64,000 nucleotides of DNA from assembly GCA_905221605.1 (NCBI GenBank), contig CAJNDS010001913.1, forward strand, positions 367,001-431,000, read 5' to 3'. Source of the DNA: Symbiodinium natans (taxonomy: Eukaryota > Sar > Dinophyceae > Suessiales > Symbiodiniaceae). This document shows positions 48,127 through 56,990 of the stretch, piece after piece (position 1 is the first letter of the stretch; every line of letters begins with the position of its first letter). Under the pieces are notes generated by a model. That model was not told where the DNA came from. It ran no database searches and saw only the letters and a program-made list of their open reading frames with translations. Position numbers and translations under genes: made by a program.

Positions 48127-49147
48127 GTTTTGCGGTTATCAAGATATCTAGCATGCACGGCTCAGGGTTGAGGGCTTTAGGGTTGAGGGTTTAGGGCTCA
48201 TGTTTTAGGGTTTAATGACCCATATGAAGGTCTTAGGGTTGAGGGCTTGGGGTTGAGGGTATAGCCCCTCAACCATAAACCCTCAACCCTCCCCTAATCC
48301 CTCAACCCTCAGCCCTCTAAACCCCTATTTCCTAAACCCTAAATCTAAACCCTAAAAACCCTCAGCCCTATATCCCAAACCCTCATCTCTAAACCCTAAA
48401 CCCTCATCCTCATCCCCAAATCCCTGAACCTTAAACCCATCAACCTTAAGCCCTTACCCATAAACCCTTATCCTAAACCCTAAACCCTAAACCCTAAACC
48501 CTAAACCCTAAACCCTAAACCCCAAACCCCAAACCCCAAACCCCAAACCCTGACCGAACGAGATGCAGCTCTCGGACGAGCATAGTCCCGGAGAACACGC
48601 AAGAATTCCAACACCTTAGAAGCCCGTCTTAGGCCCCTAAACCCTGAACCCCAAACTTACTAAGGGTTTAGGGCTTAGGGACTGTATACTAGGGTTTAGG
48701 GTTCAGGGTTTAGCCCAAACTTACTAAGGGTTTAGGGCTTAGGGACTGTATACAAGGGTTTAGGGTTCAGGGTTTAGGGTACACTCAACCCTAAGCCCTG
48801 TAGCCCCTCAACCCTATACACCCTCAACCCTACCCTAATCCCTCAACCCTCAACCCTCTAAACAACCCCATACACCCGAATTCCTGAACCCCAAACTTAC
48901 TAAACCCTATTCCCTCAACCCAAACCCTAAGCCCAGAGCAGGGGCCCGCGGTACTACGGAGAGGGCGCCAGCATCGGTGAGCTCACGGAGCGACGTTCCG
49001 ATCCCGCCTCGGTATAGGGTTTAGGGTTTAGGGTTTAGGGTTTAGGGTTTAGGGTTTAGGGTTTAGGGTTTAGGGTTTAGGGTTTAGGGTTTAGGGTTTA
49101 GGGTTTAGGGGTAGGGTTTAGGGTTTAGGGTTTAGGGTTTGGGGTTG
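48127..49147. repeat. CCCTCAA/GGGTTGA variants, CCCTAAA and TTTAGGG arrays
   Basis: 48160-48460 is dominated by GGGTTGAGG/CCCTCAACC variants, then CCCTAAA at 48473-48525 and CCCCAAA. A direct duplication of about 60 bp (AACTTACTAAGGGTTTAGGG) occurs at 48654 and 48717. Islands 48553-48620 (NEMQLSDEHSPGEHARIPTP then TAG) and 48955-49020 (PRYYGEGASIGELTERRSDP) are exon candidates. TTTAGGG array 49017-49136. Confidence 0.55.
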
Positions 49148-49244
49148 AATCAGAAAATTACGGGCGTAGGGTCTCCAAACCCTGATCGCCCTTCGCCACT
49201 AAACTCGTCAAGCAGGCCCACAGGGAGCCTCGACACGGAGATCG
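49148..49244 (+). CDS. Candidate exon with donor at a TTTAGGG repeat
   Basis: Open as NQKITGVGSPNPDRPSPLNS then SSRPTGSLDTEI plus one base, with donor GAGATCG|GTTTAGGG. Ser/Pro-rich, likely disordered. A TTTAGGG array ends directly upstream. Confidence 0.4.
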
Positions 49245-50665
49245 GTTTAGGGTTTAGGCTTTAGGGTTTAGGGCTTAGTGTTCTCTCACCACAAGCACAA
49301 AGCCAAAACCCCCTGGATGAGACTTTAACTTTGCGATTCGAGCTTACAGGGCTTTGGGTGCGCAGTGGGTTTAGGGTTGAGGGTTTAGGGTTCAGGGTAT
49401 AGAGTTGGGACATGATTTAAGAGCGATTTGTCCTGGGGCTTCCCTGTAGTAACCCTCTTGGGGGCATGAGGATAATGATGTTCTCTAGCTTTTGGGGAGG
49501 TTACTGTGGAGCGTTTCTGCCTAAACCCTAAACCCTAGACCCTAAACCCTAAACCCCTAAACCCCTAAACCCCTAAACCCCTGGCCCCCTTGACCCCTAG
49601 ACCCCTAACGCCTAGACGCCTAGACCCCTAGACACCTAGACCCCTAAACCCCCAGACCCCTAAACCTGAACCCAGCCTTCCCTGCACCCTAAACCCTAAA
49701 CCCCTAAACCCCTAAACCCCTAAACCCCTAAACCCCTGAACCCCTAAACCCCTAAACCCTAAGGTTGGAACCATGAGCCCTTAGTACGGGTCCCTTACGC
49801 TTGCTTCTAGGGATCGGAAGTAGGGTTTAGGGTTTAGGGTTTAGGGTCTAGGGTCTAGGGTCTAGGGTCTAGGGTCTAGGGTTTAGGGTTTATGTATAGT
49901 GTATGTAAGGGTTATATAGATTGGACCCAAAATAAAGGCCCGTACTTGGAATAAACCCTAACCTCTGTTGGAGCCGCCCCTATCCATAGCTTATAGGGTT
50001 TAAGGCGTTTAGGATCTTGGGTTTTTTTCGGTTTAGGGTTTAGGGTCTAGGGTTTAGTGTTTAGTTTTTTTGGGTGCAGGGCTGAGAGTTCAGGGAGTTT
50101 TTTCGGCGTAGTGTTTCAAGTAGAGTTTAGGGGTGTAATGTTCTAAGGAGACTTGGGTTTTGGGGCCTTGAGGTTGGGTTTAGGGTTTAGGGTTTAGGAT
50201 TTAGGGTTTAGGGTCTAGGGTTTAGGGTTAAGGTTTAGGAGTAAGCCTTTGCACCCGAAACCCGAAACAAAACCTAAAACCTCAAGCCTTAACAAATTAA
50301 CAATGAACCCTAAAACCTCAAACCCTAAACCTCTATAGCTTCTATCCCTAAACCCTAAACCCTCAAGGGCCTTCCGTAATATGGTCCAGGGGCGGGGGAG
50401 GTTTTTGGGGAACACTTTTGGGAAGCTTCGGGAGCTTTAGGGTTTAGGGTTTCGGGTTCAGGGATTAGGGTTTAGGGTTTAGGGTTTAGGGCTTAGAGAG
50501 TTGTAGGGAATGCTACGTTGCACCTTTCCGCTATACCCTCTATACCCTCTAACCCTACCCCCTTGGAACACCTCTCCCTTAAGGATAGGGCCCCAAACCA
50601 TAAACCCTAAACCCTCTTAAATTTACGGATTGTGCGTCAACTGCTGCGAAATTTGGTAGGAGCAG
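49245..50665. other. Repeat tract with minor islands
   Basis: 49283-49370 is open as LSPQAQSQNPLDETLTLRFE (possible exon). 49443-49515 contains a short hairpin (TCCCTGTAGTAACCCTC and GAGGTTACTGTGGA). CCCCTAAA and CCTAGACCC variants 49525-49760; GGGTCTA units 49835-49880; diverged G/T-rich sequence to 50250; CCCTAAA 50335-50370. Confidence 0.5.
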
Positions 50666-50808
50666 GTGCCAGGACTTATTGCAAACAGTGTTCTTTCCCC
50701 TCGTTCGGAACGCCGCGTTCTTGCGAGGCTTGAGAGGTTTACGGGGTTCCTGTATCTACGCGCGAAAAAAACGCCCGGAGATCATGCGTCATGCAACTCA
50801 CAGTGCAG
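50666..50808 (+). CDS. Candidate exon, 47 codons
   Basis: Acceptor GGTAGGAGCAG|G and donor CACAGTGCAG|GTGCAG. Reads VPGLIANSVLSPRSERRVLA then RLERFTGFLYLRAKKTPGDH ASCNSQC. Basic, with helical middle. A family C hairpin element follows 13 bp later, and the candidate continuation lies beyond it at 50943 (CCCTGGCAG|GACCAG, open to a stop in two frames). This would place the mobile element inside the intron. Confidence 0.48.
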
Positions 50809-50821
50809 GTGCAGAGGTTCC

Positions 50822-50927
50822 CAAAGGATCCATGCACCTATAGAGTATGTACTTGGGCCTTAAAGGGGTTCCTATATAGTAGCTTTAGGGCCCAAGTATA
50901 GACTACACAGGTACATGGATCCTTTGG
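50822..50927 (-). mobile_element. MITE-like element, family C, copy in - orientation
   Basis: CCAAAGGATCCATGCACCTA ... TAGGGCCCAAGTATAGACTA...GTACATGGATCCTTTGG. Its reverse complement is nearly ident­ical to 52304-52412. The ends AAAGGATCCATG/CATGGATCCTTT are terminal inverted repeats. No ORF. Confidence 0.75.
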
Positions 50928-50942
50928 GGTTGTTCCCTGGCA

Positions 50943-51330
50943 GGACCAGGCCGCTGTGCGGATGTCTTGCGTGCGTCTTTGCTTTTGTCCACTTCGCGAG
51001 ACCCCCGCCCTGAAAGGCTTTGGACCCTAAACCCTTTTACCCTAAGTCCTAGACCCGAAATCCTATACCCCTTTTACCCTATAAATCCGAAACCCTGAAT
51101 CCTACAACCCTCAAAGTCCCTAATCCGGTCAACCTGGAAAAAGTTACCTTTCTAGCTGCGTGGCACACCCACGGAGTATGGACCCTAAACCCAAAAAACC
51201 CTAAACCCTAAACCCTAAACCCCTCCCTAAAGCACCCAGCAAAAGCCCAAGGAGTATGGTGGAGAGCATCCCCGAGAGTTGGGAAGGCAGGGCGAGAGCG
51301 GCCTACAAGGGAGCCATTATTTGCTTCCGG
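50943..51330 (+). other. Exon candidates between degenerate repeats
   Basis: From 50943 the + strand is open as DQAAVRMSCVRLCFCPLRET to TAA, or in another frame as TRPLCGCLACVFAFVHFARP to TGA. The second agrees in phase with the exon at 50666. 51240-51330 (AGCACCCAG|C to CTTCCGG|GTTTAG) is open as KSPRSMVESIPESWEGRARA then AYKGAIICFR in a single phase with the intron beginning in a TTTAGGG unit, and is probably an exon of another gene. Confidence 0.42.
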
Positions 51331-52303
51331 GTTTAGGGTTTAGGGTTTATAGGGTTTAGGAAACCTCTCAAAAAATCGAAGAAGCCTTAAACTGCTATTT
51401 TGCTTGTGAACCCTGTCCAGAAATACAAAGTTGGGGGACATTGGGGACTATTATCCTTCATGTTTTGGGGGCTCTGAATAGTAGCGAAGTAGGCTACAAC
51501 GGTTGTGATTATTGCAGTTATGACTGCGATAATGGGTACTACTTTGATTGTTGTGCGTGTTTGTGTGTGTGTGACACATCTGTCCCTGACGGTTGGCACA
51601 GTACTTGGCACTTCGCGCCCTTAAACCCTAAACCCTAAGCCCTAAACCCTAAACCCTAATCGTGGCTCATAACACAGCAGAGGGGTGCCAGAGAGCGATG
51701 CAGTATGAGTTGGCGGTAGTCATATAAGAACTCCGCGACGCCAGAGGTGCGTGCCGGGAGCCCCAATATGATTTAAGGTATATTCCTTAATTAAGGGGTT
51801 TTGGAGTCTTTGGGTATATACCCTCTTTTTTCCTCTGCCCAGGGTCCGATTGTGTTTGTTGATTCCATGTTCTAGTGGTAGGAGTTTCTGCATTATACGA
51901 TTTTGCTTTGCGCCTGGTGTACCCTAGCTCAGGATGGTTCATGATCATACGCATCAACAACTTGCGAGGGCAGCTTTGTAGAAGAGCATGATGCACAACT
52001 CGCAGATCTTCCGAACCTATTCTAACTGGACAGGTGGGTGGGGGCGGCTTGTGCGCTTTGCAGGGGTGGCCGAGGGACGAAGCTTGCGAGGCTTCGTATC
52101 GGTTCCATCCACCAGACACCTTGGAGCACGCAGAAATCACGACCTGAATTTTTGTCTCAAGCCACAGGCCCACAAGCCAAGAGAGAAAACTTATGCATCT
52201 AAAGCAAAAACCCACACCGCGCACGCATAAGAATGAGCAAAAGCATCGCTTTGAAATCCAGATGATCTTCGGGCCCGTGGACCCATGCCCCCAAGAGTCT
52301 TTT
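51331..52303. other. Mostly repeat-free kilobase, ambiguous coding
   Basis: 51387-51611 is open on - with a hydrophobic stretch (VVPIIAVITAIITTVVAYFA) that could be a membrane helix; the + strand over the same DNA is Cys-rich (GCDYCSYDCDNGYYFDCCAC). 51665-51727 is open as AHNTAEGCQRAMQYELAVVI on +. 51768-51825 is one arm of a family F element. 52317-51787 is open on - for 176 codons (ends NQQTQSDPGQRKKEGIYPKT), while + is open over 51988-52230. I cannot decide strand or reality. Confidence 0.4.
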
Positions 52304-52412
52304 CCCAAAGGATCCATGTACCTGTTTAGTCTATACTTTGGCCCTAAAGCTACTATATAGGAACCCTTTTAAGGCCCAAGTATATACTATATAGGTGCAT
52401 GGATCCTTTGGG
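52304..52412 (+). mobile_element. MITE-like element, family C, copy in + orientation
   Basis: CCCAAAGGATCCATGTACCT ... CCCTAAAGCTACTATATAGG ... GGTGCATGGATCCTTTGGG. Almost the reverse complement of 50822-50927 over its full length. The two copies are 1.4 kb apart, the strongest evidence in the window that such hairpin elements move. Confidence 0.75.
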
Positions 52413-53157
52413 TTTGTACTTGCTTTCTACTGGCCTGAACTGCTGCACAATTGCTACTTGCACGATTCGGCCTTCTCGCTCCAATTCTACCCACTGCTCA
52501 CGATTTACAGTACCAGTCAAACTTCAAACAAAGCTAGCTGCTCCTAAGCCCTAAACCCTAAACTTATAAACCCTAAGCCCCTAAACCCTAAACCCTAAAC
52601 CCCTAAACCCTAAACCCTAAACCCTATAACCCTAAACCCTAAACCCTAAACCCTAAACCCTAAACCCTATAACCCTATAACCCTATAACCCTAAACCGCT
52701 GCTAGCTTGATGCAGGTAGTGCCAGCGTGCCCAGCGCCTCTGTGGCTTGCTTGGCTTTGCAAAGTTTCAGGGTCTACGGTTTAGTGTTTGGGGTTTAGGG
52801 TTTAGGGTTTTAGGGTTCAGGGTTCAGGGTTCAGGAATTAGGGTTTTAGGGTTTAGGGTTTAGGCTTTAGGCTTTAGGCTTTAGGCTTTGGATGATTGGA
52901 GGGGTCCGCCCGCAGAAGTAGGAGTGGTTGCAGAGTGTTAGGATTTATCATTGCAGCCCTAAACCCTAAACCCTAAACCATTTAGCCCTAAACGAAAAGC
53001 GGTAGTTGCCAGGATGTTGGGTATTCTGGGGGCTCGGGTTTCATAGGGCTAGGATGCCCAGTGGTGCCCTTATTCTCTTTTTGGGGATTTAGGTTCCCCT
53101 ATAAAGCCCTTTAAGCAGAAAAGGGCACCCTTTTTGAGCCTAGGTTACTGGGCAGCC
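52413..53157. other. Repeat tract, one island, family B element
   Basis: CCCTAAA and CCCTATAA units 52550-52695; island 52690-52769 open as TAASLMQVVPACPAPLWLAW then LCKVS; GGCTTTA units 52862-52887; family B element 53049-53160. Confidence 0.5.
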
Positions 53158-53160
53158 TAG
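53049..53160. mobile_element. MITE-like hairpin element, family B copy
   Basis: CTAGGATGCCCAGTGGTGCC and GCACCC...CCTAGGTTACTGGGCAGCCTAG are inverted arms; TTCCCCTATAAAGCCCTTTA in the loop corresponds to TTCCCTTATCAAATGACC of the 40801 copy. Confidence 0.65.
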
Positions 53161-53255
53161 AGGGTCGATTGTTGGGGTGCTTCCCGTTACGTTGGTGTTT
53201 GGAGCTTGGTGAAGTGTGTTGTCAGTAAGTTTCGGGCGCCCCCTCCTTGGACAAA
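53161..53255 (+). CDS. Candidate exon
   Basis: Starts next to the family B element and is open as RVDCWGASRYVGVWSLVKCV then VSKFRAPPPW with a natural mixture of aromatic and basic residues. 3' edge undefined; CCCCAAACCCTAAA repeats follow. The hairpin element may mark an intron end here. Confidence 0.38.
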
Positions 53256-53540
53256 CCCCAAACCCTAAAGGCCCCAAACCCGAAGCCCCTAAGCTTGTCC
53301 TACACCCAAACCTCAACACCCAAAACCCTAAACCCTAGTCCCAAAGGCCCCCCCATCCCCCCAAACCCCATTCAAACCCTTAACCCCTAAGCTTGTCCTA
53401 GACCCGAAACCCCAAACCCTAAACCGCCTAACATTGTCCTAAACCCTAAACCTTCTGAGCTTGTCCTCAACCCCCCTAAGCCCTAAACCCTAAACCTTAA
53501 ACCCTAAACCCTAAACCCTTTACAAGCCTTCCAAGCCAAG

Positions 53541-53588
53541 GAGGCAGCCAGCGCGCAGAGTGACAGCCGAAGCCCGCAGCATGCCGAG
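53541..53588 (+). CDS. Candidate micro-exon (48 bp) with GC donor
   Basis: CCTTCCAAGCCAAG|GAG to CATGCCGAG|GCCAGG, phase 0 at both ends, reading EAASAQSDSRSPQHAE. Same AG|G / GC architecture as M2 exons. Flanked by CCCTAAA on the left and TTTAGGG variants on the right. Confidence 0.42.
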
Positions 53589-53860
53589 GCCAGGATTTTG
53601 GGCTCAGTGTTTAGGGTTTAGGGGGGTTTAGGGTTTAGGGTTTGTAGGGCTTAGGGTTTGTAGGGCTTAGGGTTTATGGGGTTTAGGGTTTATAGGGTTT
53701 AGGGTTTATAGGGTTCAGGGTTTATAGGGTTTATAGGTTGATAGGGTTTATAGGGTTTAGGGTTTAAGGTTTAAGGTTTAGGGTTTATAGGTTGTGGGGT
53801 TTGTGTAGGGTTTAGGGTTCAGGGTGATAGGGTGATAGGGTTTAGGGTTTGAGGTTTAAG
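53589..53860. repeat. TTTAGGG variants: GGGTTTATA nonamers
   Basis: TTTAGGG units change to GGGCTTAGGGTTTGTA and then GGGTTTATA repeats (53690-53770), another locally amplified variant. Confidence 0.8.
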
Positions 53861-54100
53861 GTTTACGGTTTTTGCAAGGGCGGCCACGAAAAAGTGTGGG
53901 CACCCTTTCTTGGGGTTCGTATCAGTTCAAGAGGATGGCATTGTGGGGTACACGGGGGCGCACCTGTTTGCAGAAACAACCACGGAAGATTGCCAAGAGC
54001 TGTCATTAGTGGACTCTTCCTTGCAGTTTCTCATGACATGAGAAACTGCAAGGGTGCCCACATTTTTTCGTGGCCCCCCTTGCAAAAAAGATAACGTTTA
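53861..54100. mobile_element. Hairpin element of 240 bp with about 45-bp inverted ends, family I
   Basis: GTTTACGGTTTTTGCAAGGG(CGGCCACGAAAAAGTGTGGGCACCC) and its counterpart ending CCTTGCAAAAAAGATAACGTTTAC are long inverted arms. An inner palindrome, GCAGTTTCTCATGACATGAG(AAACTGC), sits at about 54025-54049. The open frame across it has no support. Confidence 0.65.
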
Positions 54101-54117
54101 CATGTTGGGCATAAGGA

Positions 54118-54320
54118 AGGGTACTAAGCTTGTTCTACCAAGCAATGAAAAACAGCCATCGATTCCATTACTAAGCTTGTACTGCAAAGCAATGAAAAAC
54201 CATCCGGCTCACGGAAACATCGATTCCAGTACTAAGCTTGTACTACAAAGCAATGACAAAACCAGCCGGCCGAGTCCAGTACTAGTACTGCGGAGACATG
54301 GCCAGTACTAAAGATGTACT
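54118..54320 (+). repeat. Degenerate tandem repeat, about 60-70 bp unit
   Basis: Unit GTACTAAGCTTGTACTACAA-AGCAATGAAAAACCA...ATCGATTCCA occurs three times and then partially (CCAGTACTAGTACTGCGGAG). Unrelated to telomeric units; begins about 20 bp after the 53861-54100 hairpin element. Confidence 0.7.
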
Positions 54321-55196
54321 ACTGTGTGGTACCTTAGCTTTGCTACCCTGGACGTGTCTTTTAGCTTGCAAAACGATGAGGAATAACATTTAACGAGAAG
54401 GTTTTCGCTCGGGTACTTGCGGTTGCGACCGGGTCTTTTGGCTAGCCCATGTCCCTGAACCCCTAAACCTCTAAACCCCTAAACCCCTAAATAGACGCCA
54501 TGCCTCACACATAGCTGCCCTTTAGGGTTTCGGGATGTACGAAACTAAGCCTCCCATCCGAACGCCAGGACCCAGAGACTCCCAAACCCCTTGATTAGGG
54601 AATATCCCTTAAAATATACGAGGAACCCTGATATAAACCCTAAACCCTAAACCCTTAATTAAGGGGTTTTGGAGTCTCTGGGGAGGGAGGTCCCCAGTTT
54701 CTAGGACTCCCTTTCGAAGTTCCAAGGTACCTCCCACCCAATGGCCAGTCGTAGCCTTTTTCTATTTGCTCCGGACCCTAAACCCTAAACCCTAAACCCT
54801 AAACCCTAAACCCTAAACCCTAAACCCTAAACACCTGCAGTCTTAGGTCTAGACTGAAAGCTGGCTGTTCAGCCTCAGTTTGCCATCTTGACGAAACCCT
54901 AAACCCTAAACCCTAAACCCTAAACCCTAAACCCTAAACCCTAAACCCTAAACCCTAAACCCTAAACCAATCCCTTACAAGCTGTGATGAACTTCGATGC
55001 CCCGTAAAAAAGGGTGCTCTCCCAGAACCTATTATGTTGGGGAAATCAGCGCAGCTGCTGCTCGAACTGATCTCTCTATCCTAAGCCTTATAAGACCTGT
55101 AACCCTAAACCCTAAAACCTATAAAGCCTTAACCCTAAACCCCAAACCCTAAACCCTAAACCCTAAACCCTAAACTCCCCGCTGTTTTGCATGCAG
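54321..55196. other. Unique sequence, family F element, CCCTAAA arrays
   Basis: 54330-54450 unique without clear frame. Family F element 54570-54686 has CCCTAAACCCTAAACCC in its centre. CCCTAAA arrays 54776-54830 and 54896-54966. Island 55011-55085 is open as GCSPRTYYVGEISAAAARTD. Confidence 0.5.
54570..54686. mobile_element. Hairpin element, family F copy 2, with telomeric units in its loop
   Basis: ACCCAGAGACTCCCAAACCC(CTTGATTAGGG) and CCTTAATTAAGGGGTTTTGG(AGTCTCTGGGG) are the inverted arms; ATAAACCCTAAACCCTAAACCC lies between them. Copy 1 (18907-19063) has AT-rich sequence there instead. Confidence 0.6.
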
Positions 55197-55276
55197 GTGC
55201 CCTCGGCAAGCAGCCGCAGTTCGGCCCGAAGCGTGGGCACCTCTGCCTCACCAGAGAGCGCAGGCACAGCCAGCAC
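55197..55276 (+). CDS. Candidate exon, Ser-rich
   Basis: The pyrimidine-containing lead CCCGCTGTTTTGCATGCAG|G opens as VPSASSRSSARSVGTSASPE then SAGTAST, followed by FKGY into TTTAGGG repeats. GC donor possible at GAGCGCAG|GCACAG. Low-complexity Ser region typical of disordered linkers. Confidence 0.4.
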
Positions 55277-56797
55277 GTTCAAGGGTTATAGGGTTTAGGG
55301 TTTAGGGTTTAGGGTTTAGGGTTTAGGGTTTAGGGTTTAGGGTTTAGGGTTTGGGGCCTTAAGCCCGAAACCAAGACTCTGAAAACCCGCAACAAGCATT
55401 CTTCAGGATATTCATAAAGAACACGGGGCTTGAGAGGGAGGCCATGTTACCATAACAAGGTTTAAGGCTCAGGGGTTAGGCGTTTAGGGTTTAGGGTTTG
55501 GGGCTTTCTTCCGGGACTTAGCCAAAGAACCTGCAATAGAGGAATATGGGGGGGGGGGGGGGGCTACCGCAGAACCCTCCCTAAACCCTAAACCCTAAAG
55601 CCTGAACCCTAAACTCCTAAAGCCTAAGCTCCTAAACCCTACCCCGTAGCCCTAAACCCCCAACTGTTAAAACCTGAGCCTTCACCCCTTGTGAGCTGTT
55701 TTAGGGTTAGGGTTTAGGGTTTCAGGGTTTAGGGTTTGAACGAACCCGGAATTCGGGATGGGAGGAAGACCCTATCCACCATTACAGCCAAACACTGAAA
55801 CGCCAAAGCACAGCATAAGCCGGGTTTAGGGTTTAGGGTGTAGGGTGTAGGGTGTAGGGTGTAGGGTTGAAGGCTTATCAAGGCTAGATCCGGGCTTCGA
55901 CCTTTGAATTTAAGGGCCCATCTTAGGGGAACCGGCTGCCTCACATTCTAAGGGTAGCTTCATGGTCCGATAGTAATTCTGGGCCCTTAAACCGGTATAG
56001 GGTTTAGGGTTTAGGGTTTAGGGTTTAGGGTTTAGGGTTTAGGGTTTAGGGTTTAGGGTTTAGGGTTCCCCTAATTACCCCTTATATACCCCAGACACAT
56101 TAAGGCCCCATACATCAGAGCTCTTTTAAAGGAGGTAAGGGACCATGCAAAGGGCCCAGGTAACTACCCTAAGACTCTTGCAGCCCTCTACAGGGACTGC
56201 AGATTCCGGCTCACACCTCGCAGACCTCAAGTACAAAGTCCCACACCCAAATCTCGAACCCTAGGTTTCGGGTTAAGGGTTTAGGGTTCAGGGTTGAGGG
56301 TTTGAAGCCCTAAACCCTAAGCCCCCAAAAGCCCTAAGTACGGATGTGTGGAGTTTGGGAGGGCGTGGCTGGTAGGAGGCTCCAAGAGTCTTGGAGAGTC
56401 GGGTTCTGGGGGTACAGGGTTTCTTCAAGGACTGTGCGGTTGTGTGGCGCGTGGGAGAGGGCGGGGGGGGGGGGGGGGGGTTGGGCTATTCTTTATGGCT
56501 GGTATTTGGCTTTTGTGATTTTGGGGCTTTGGGATGTTCGTTTAGGGCTTAAGGCCCACCAGCTCTTCATGGGTTTCCCTACACCCCTCCATACTACCCC
56601 CTGAAAGTAGCCTTCATTAGGCTTAATTATCCCTAAACAGCCTTAATTCTGGGGGGAACCGGGGGGGCGGGGGGTAGTAGCCCTAAACCCTAAACCCTAA
56701 ACCCTAAACCCTAAACCCTAAACCCAAAAACCCTAAACCCTAAACCCTAGACCCTAAACCCTAAGAAGGGGATAGTATGGAGGAGGGTAGTAAGAGA
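55277..56797. other. Repeat mosaic with minor islands and hairpin element
   Basis: TTTAGGG array 55287-55345; island 55404-55455 open as FFRIFIKNTGLEREAMLP then TAA; poly-G 55548-55563; island 55741-55820 open as RTRNSGWEEDPIHHYSQTLK then RQSTA and TAA; GGGTGTA units 55835-55863; TTTAGGG array 55996-56065; an open G-rich frame 56344-56604 judged doubtful because it spans a poly-G run. Hairpin element at about 56581-56790 (CCCTCCATACTACCCCC and GGGGATAGTATGGAGGAGGG) with a CCCTAAA array in its loop. Confidence 0.5.
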
Positions 56798-56878
56798 ACC
56801 TATGAGCTCTGGGGCAGGTTCGCCAGTGAGCCAGGATGAGATACCATCCTTCCAGTGTCCCAGCTGCAGCAGCCCAGG
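56798..56878 (+). CDS. Candidate exon with CxxC motif
   Basis: Open as EPMSSGAGSPVSQDEIPSFQ then CPSCSSP, ending at the start of a TTTAGGG array (GCCCAGG|GTTTAGG). The single CPSC pair could be half a zinc-binding site. Unlinked. Confidence 0.38.
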
Positions 56879-56956
56879 GTTTAGGGTTTAGGGTTTAGGG
56901 TTTAGGGTTTAGGGTTTAGGGTTTAGGGTTTAGGGTTTAGGGTTTAGGGTTTAGGG
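56879..56956. repeat. TTTAGGG array upstream of the duplicated gene pair
   Basis: About eleven perfect TTTAGGG units. The duplicated segment starts shortly after, at about 56991. Confidence 0.92.
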
Positions 56957-56990
56957 TAGCCTAGACCCCCCAGGCCCTAACCCCGCCGAA

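Noticed and set aside
56344-56604. 86-codon + frame rich in Gly/Trp
   Set aside because: It spans a poly-G run and part of a hairpin element arm.
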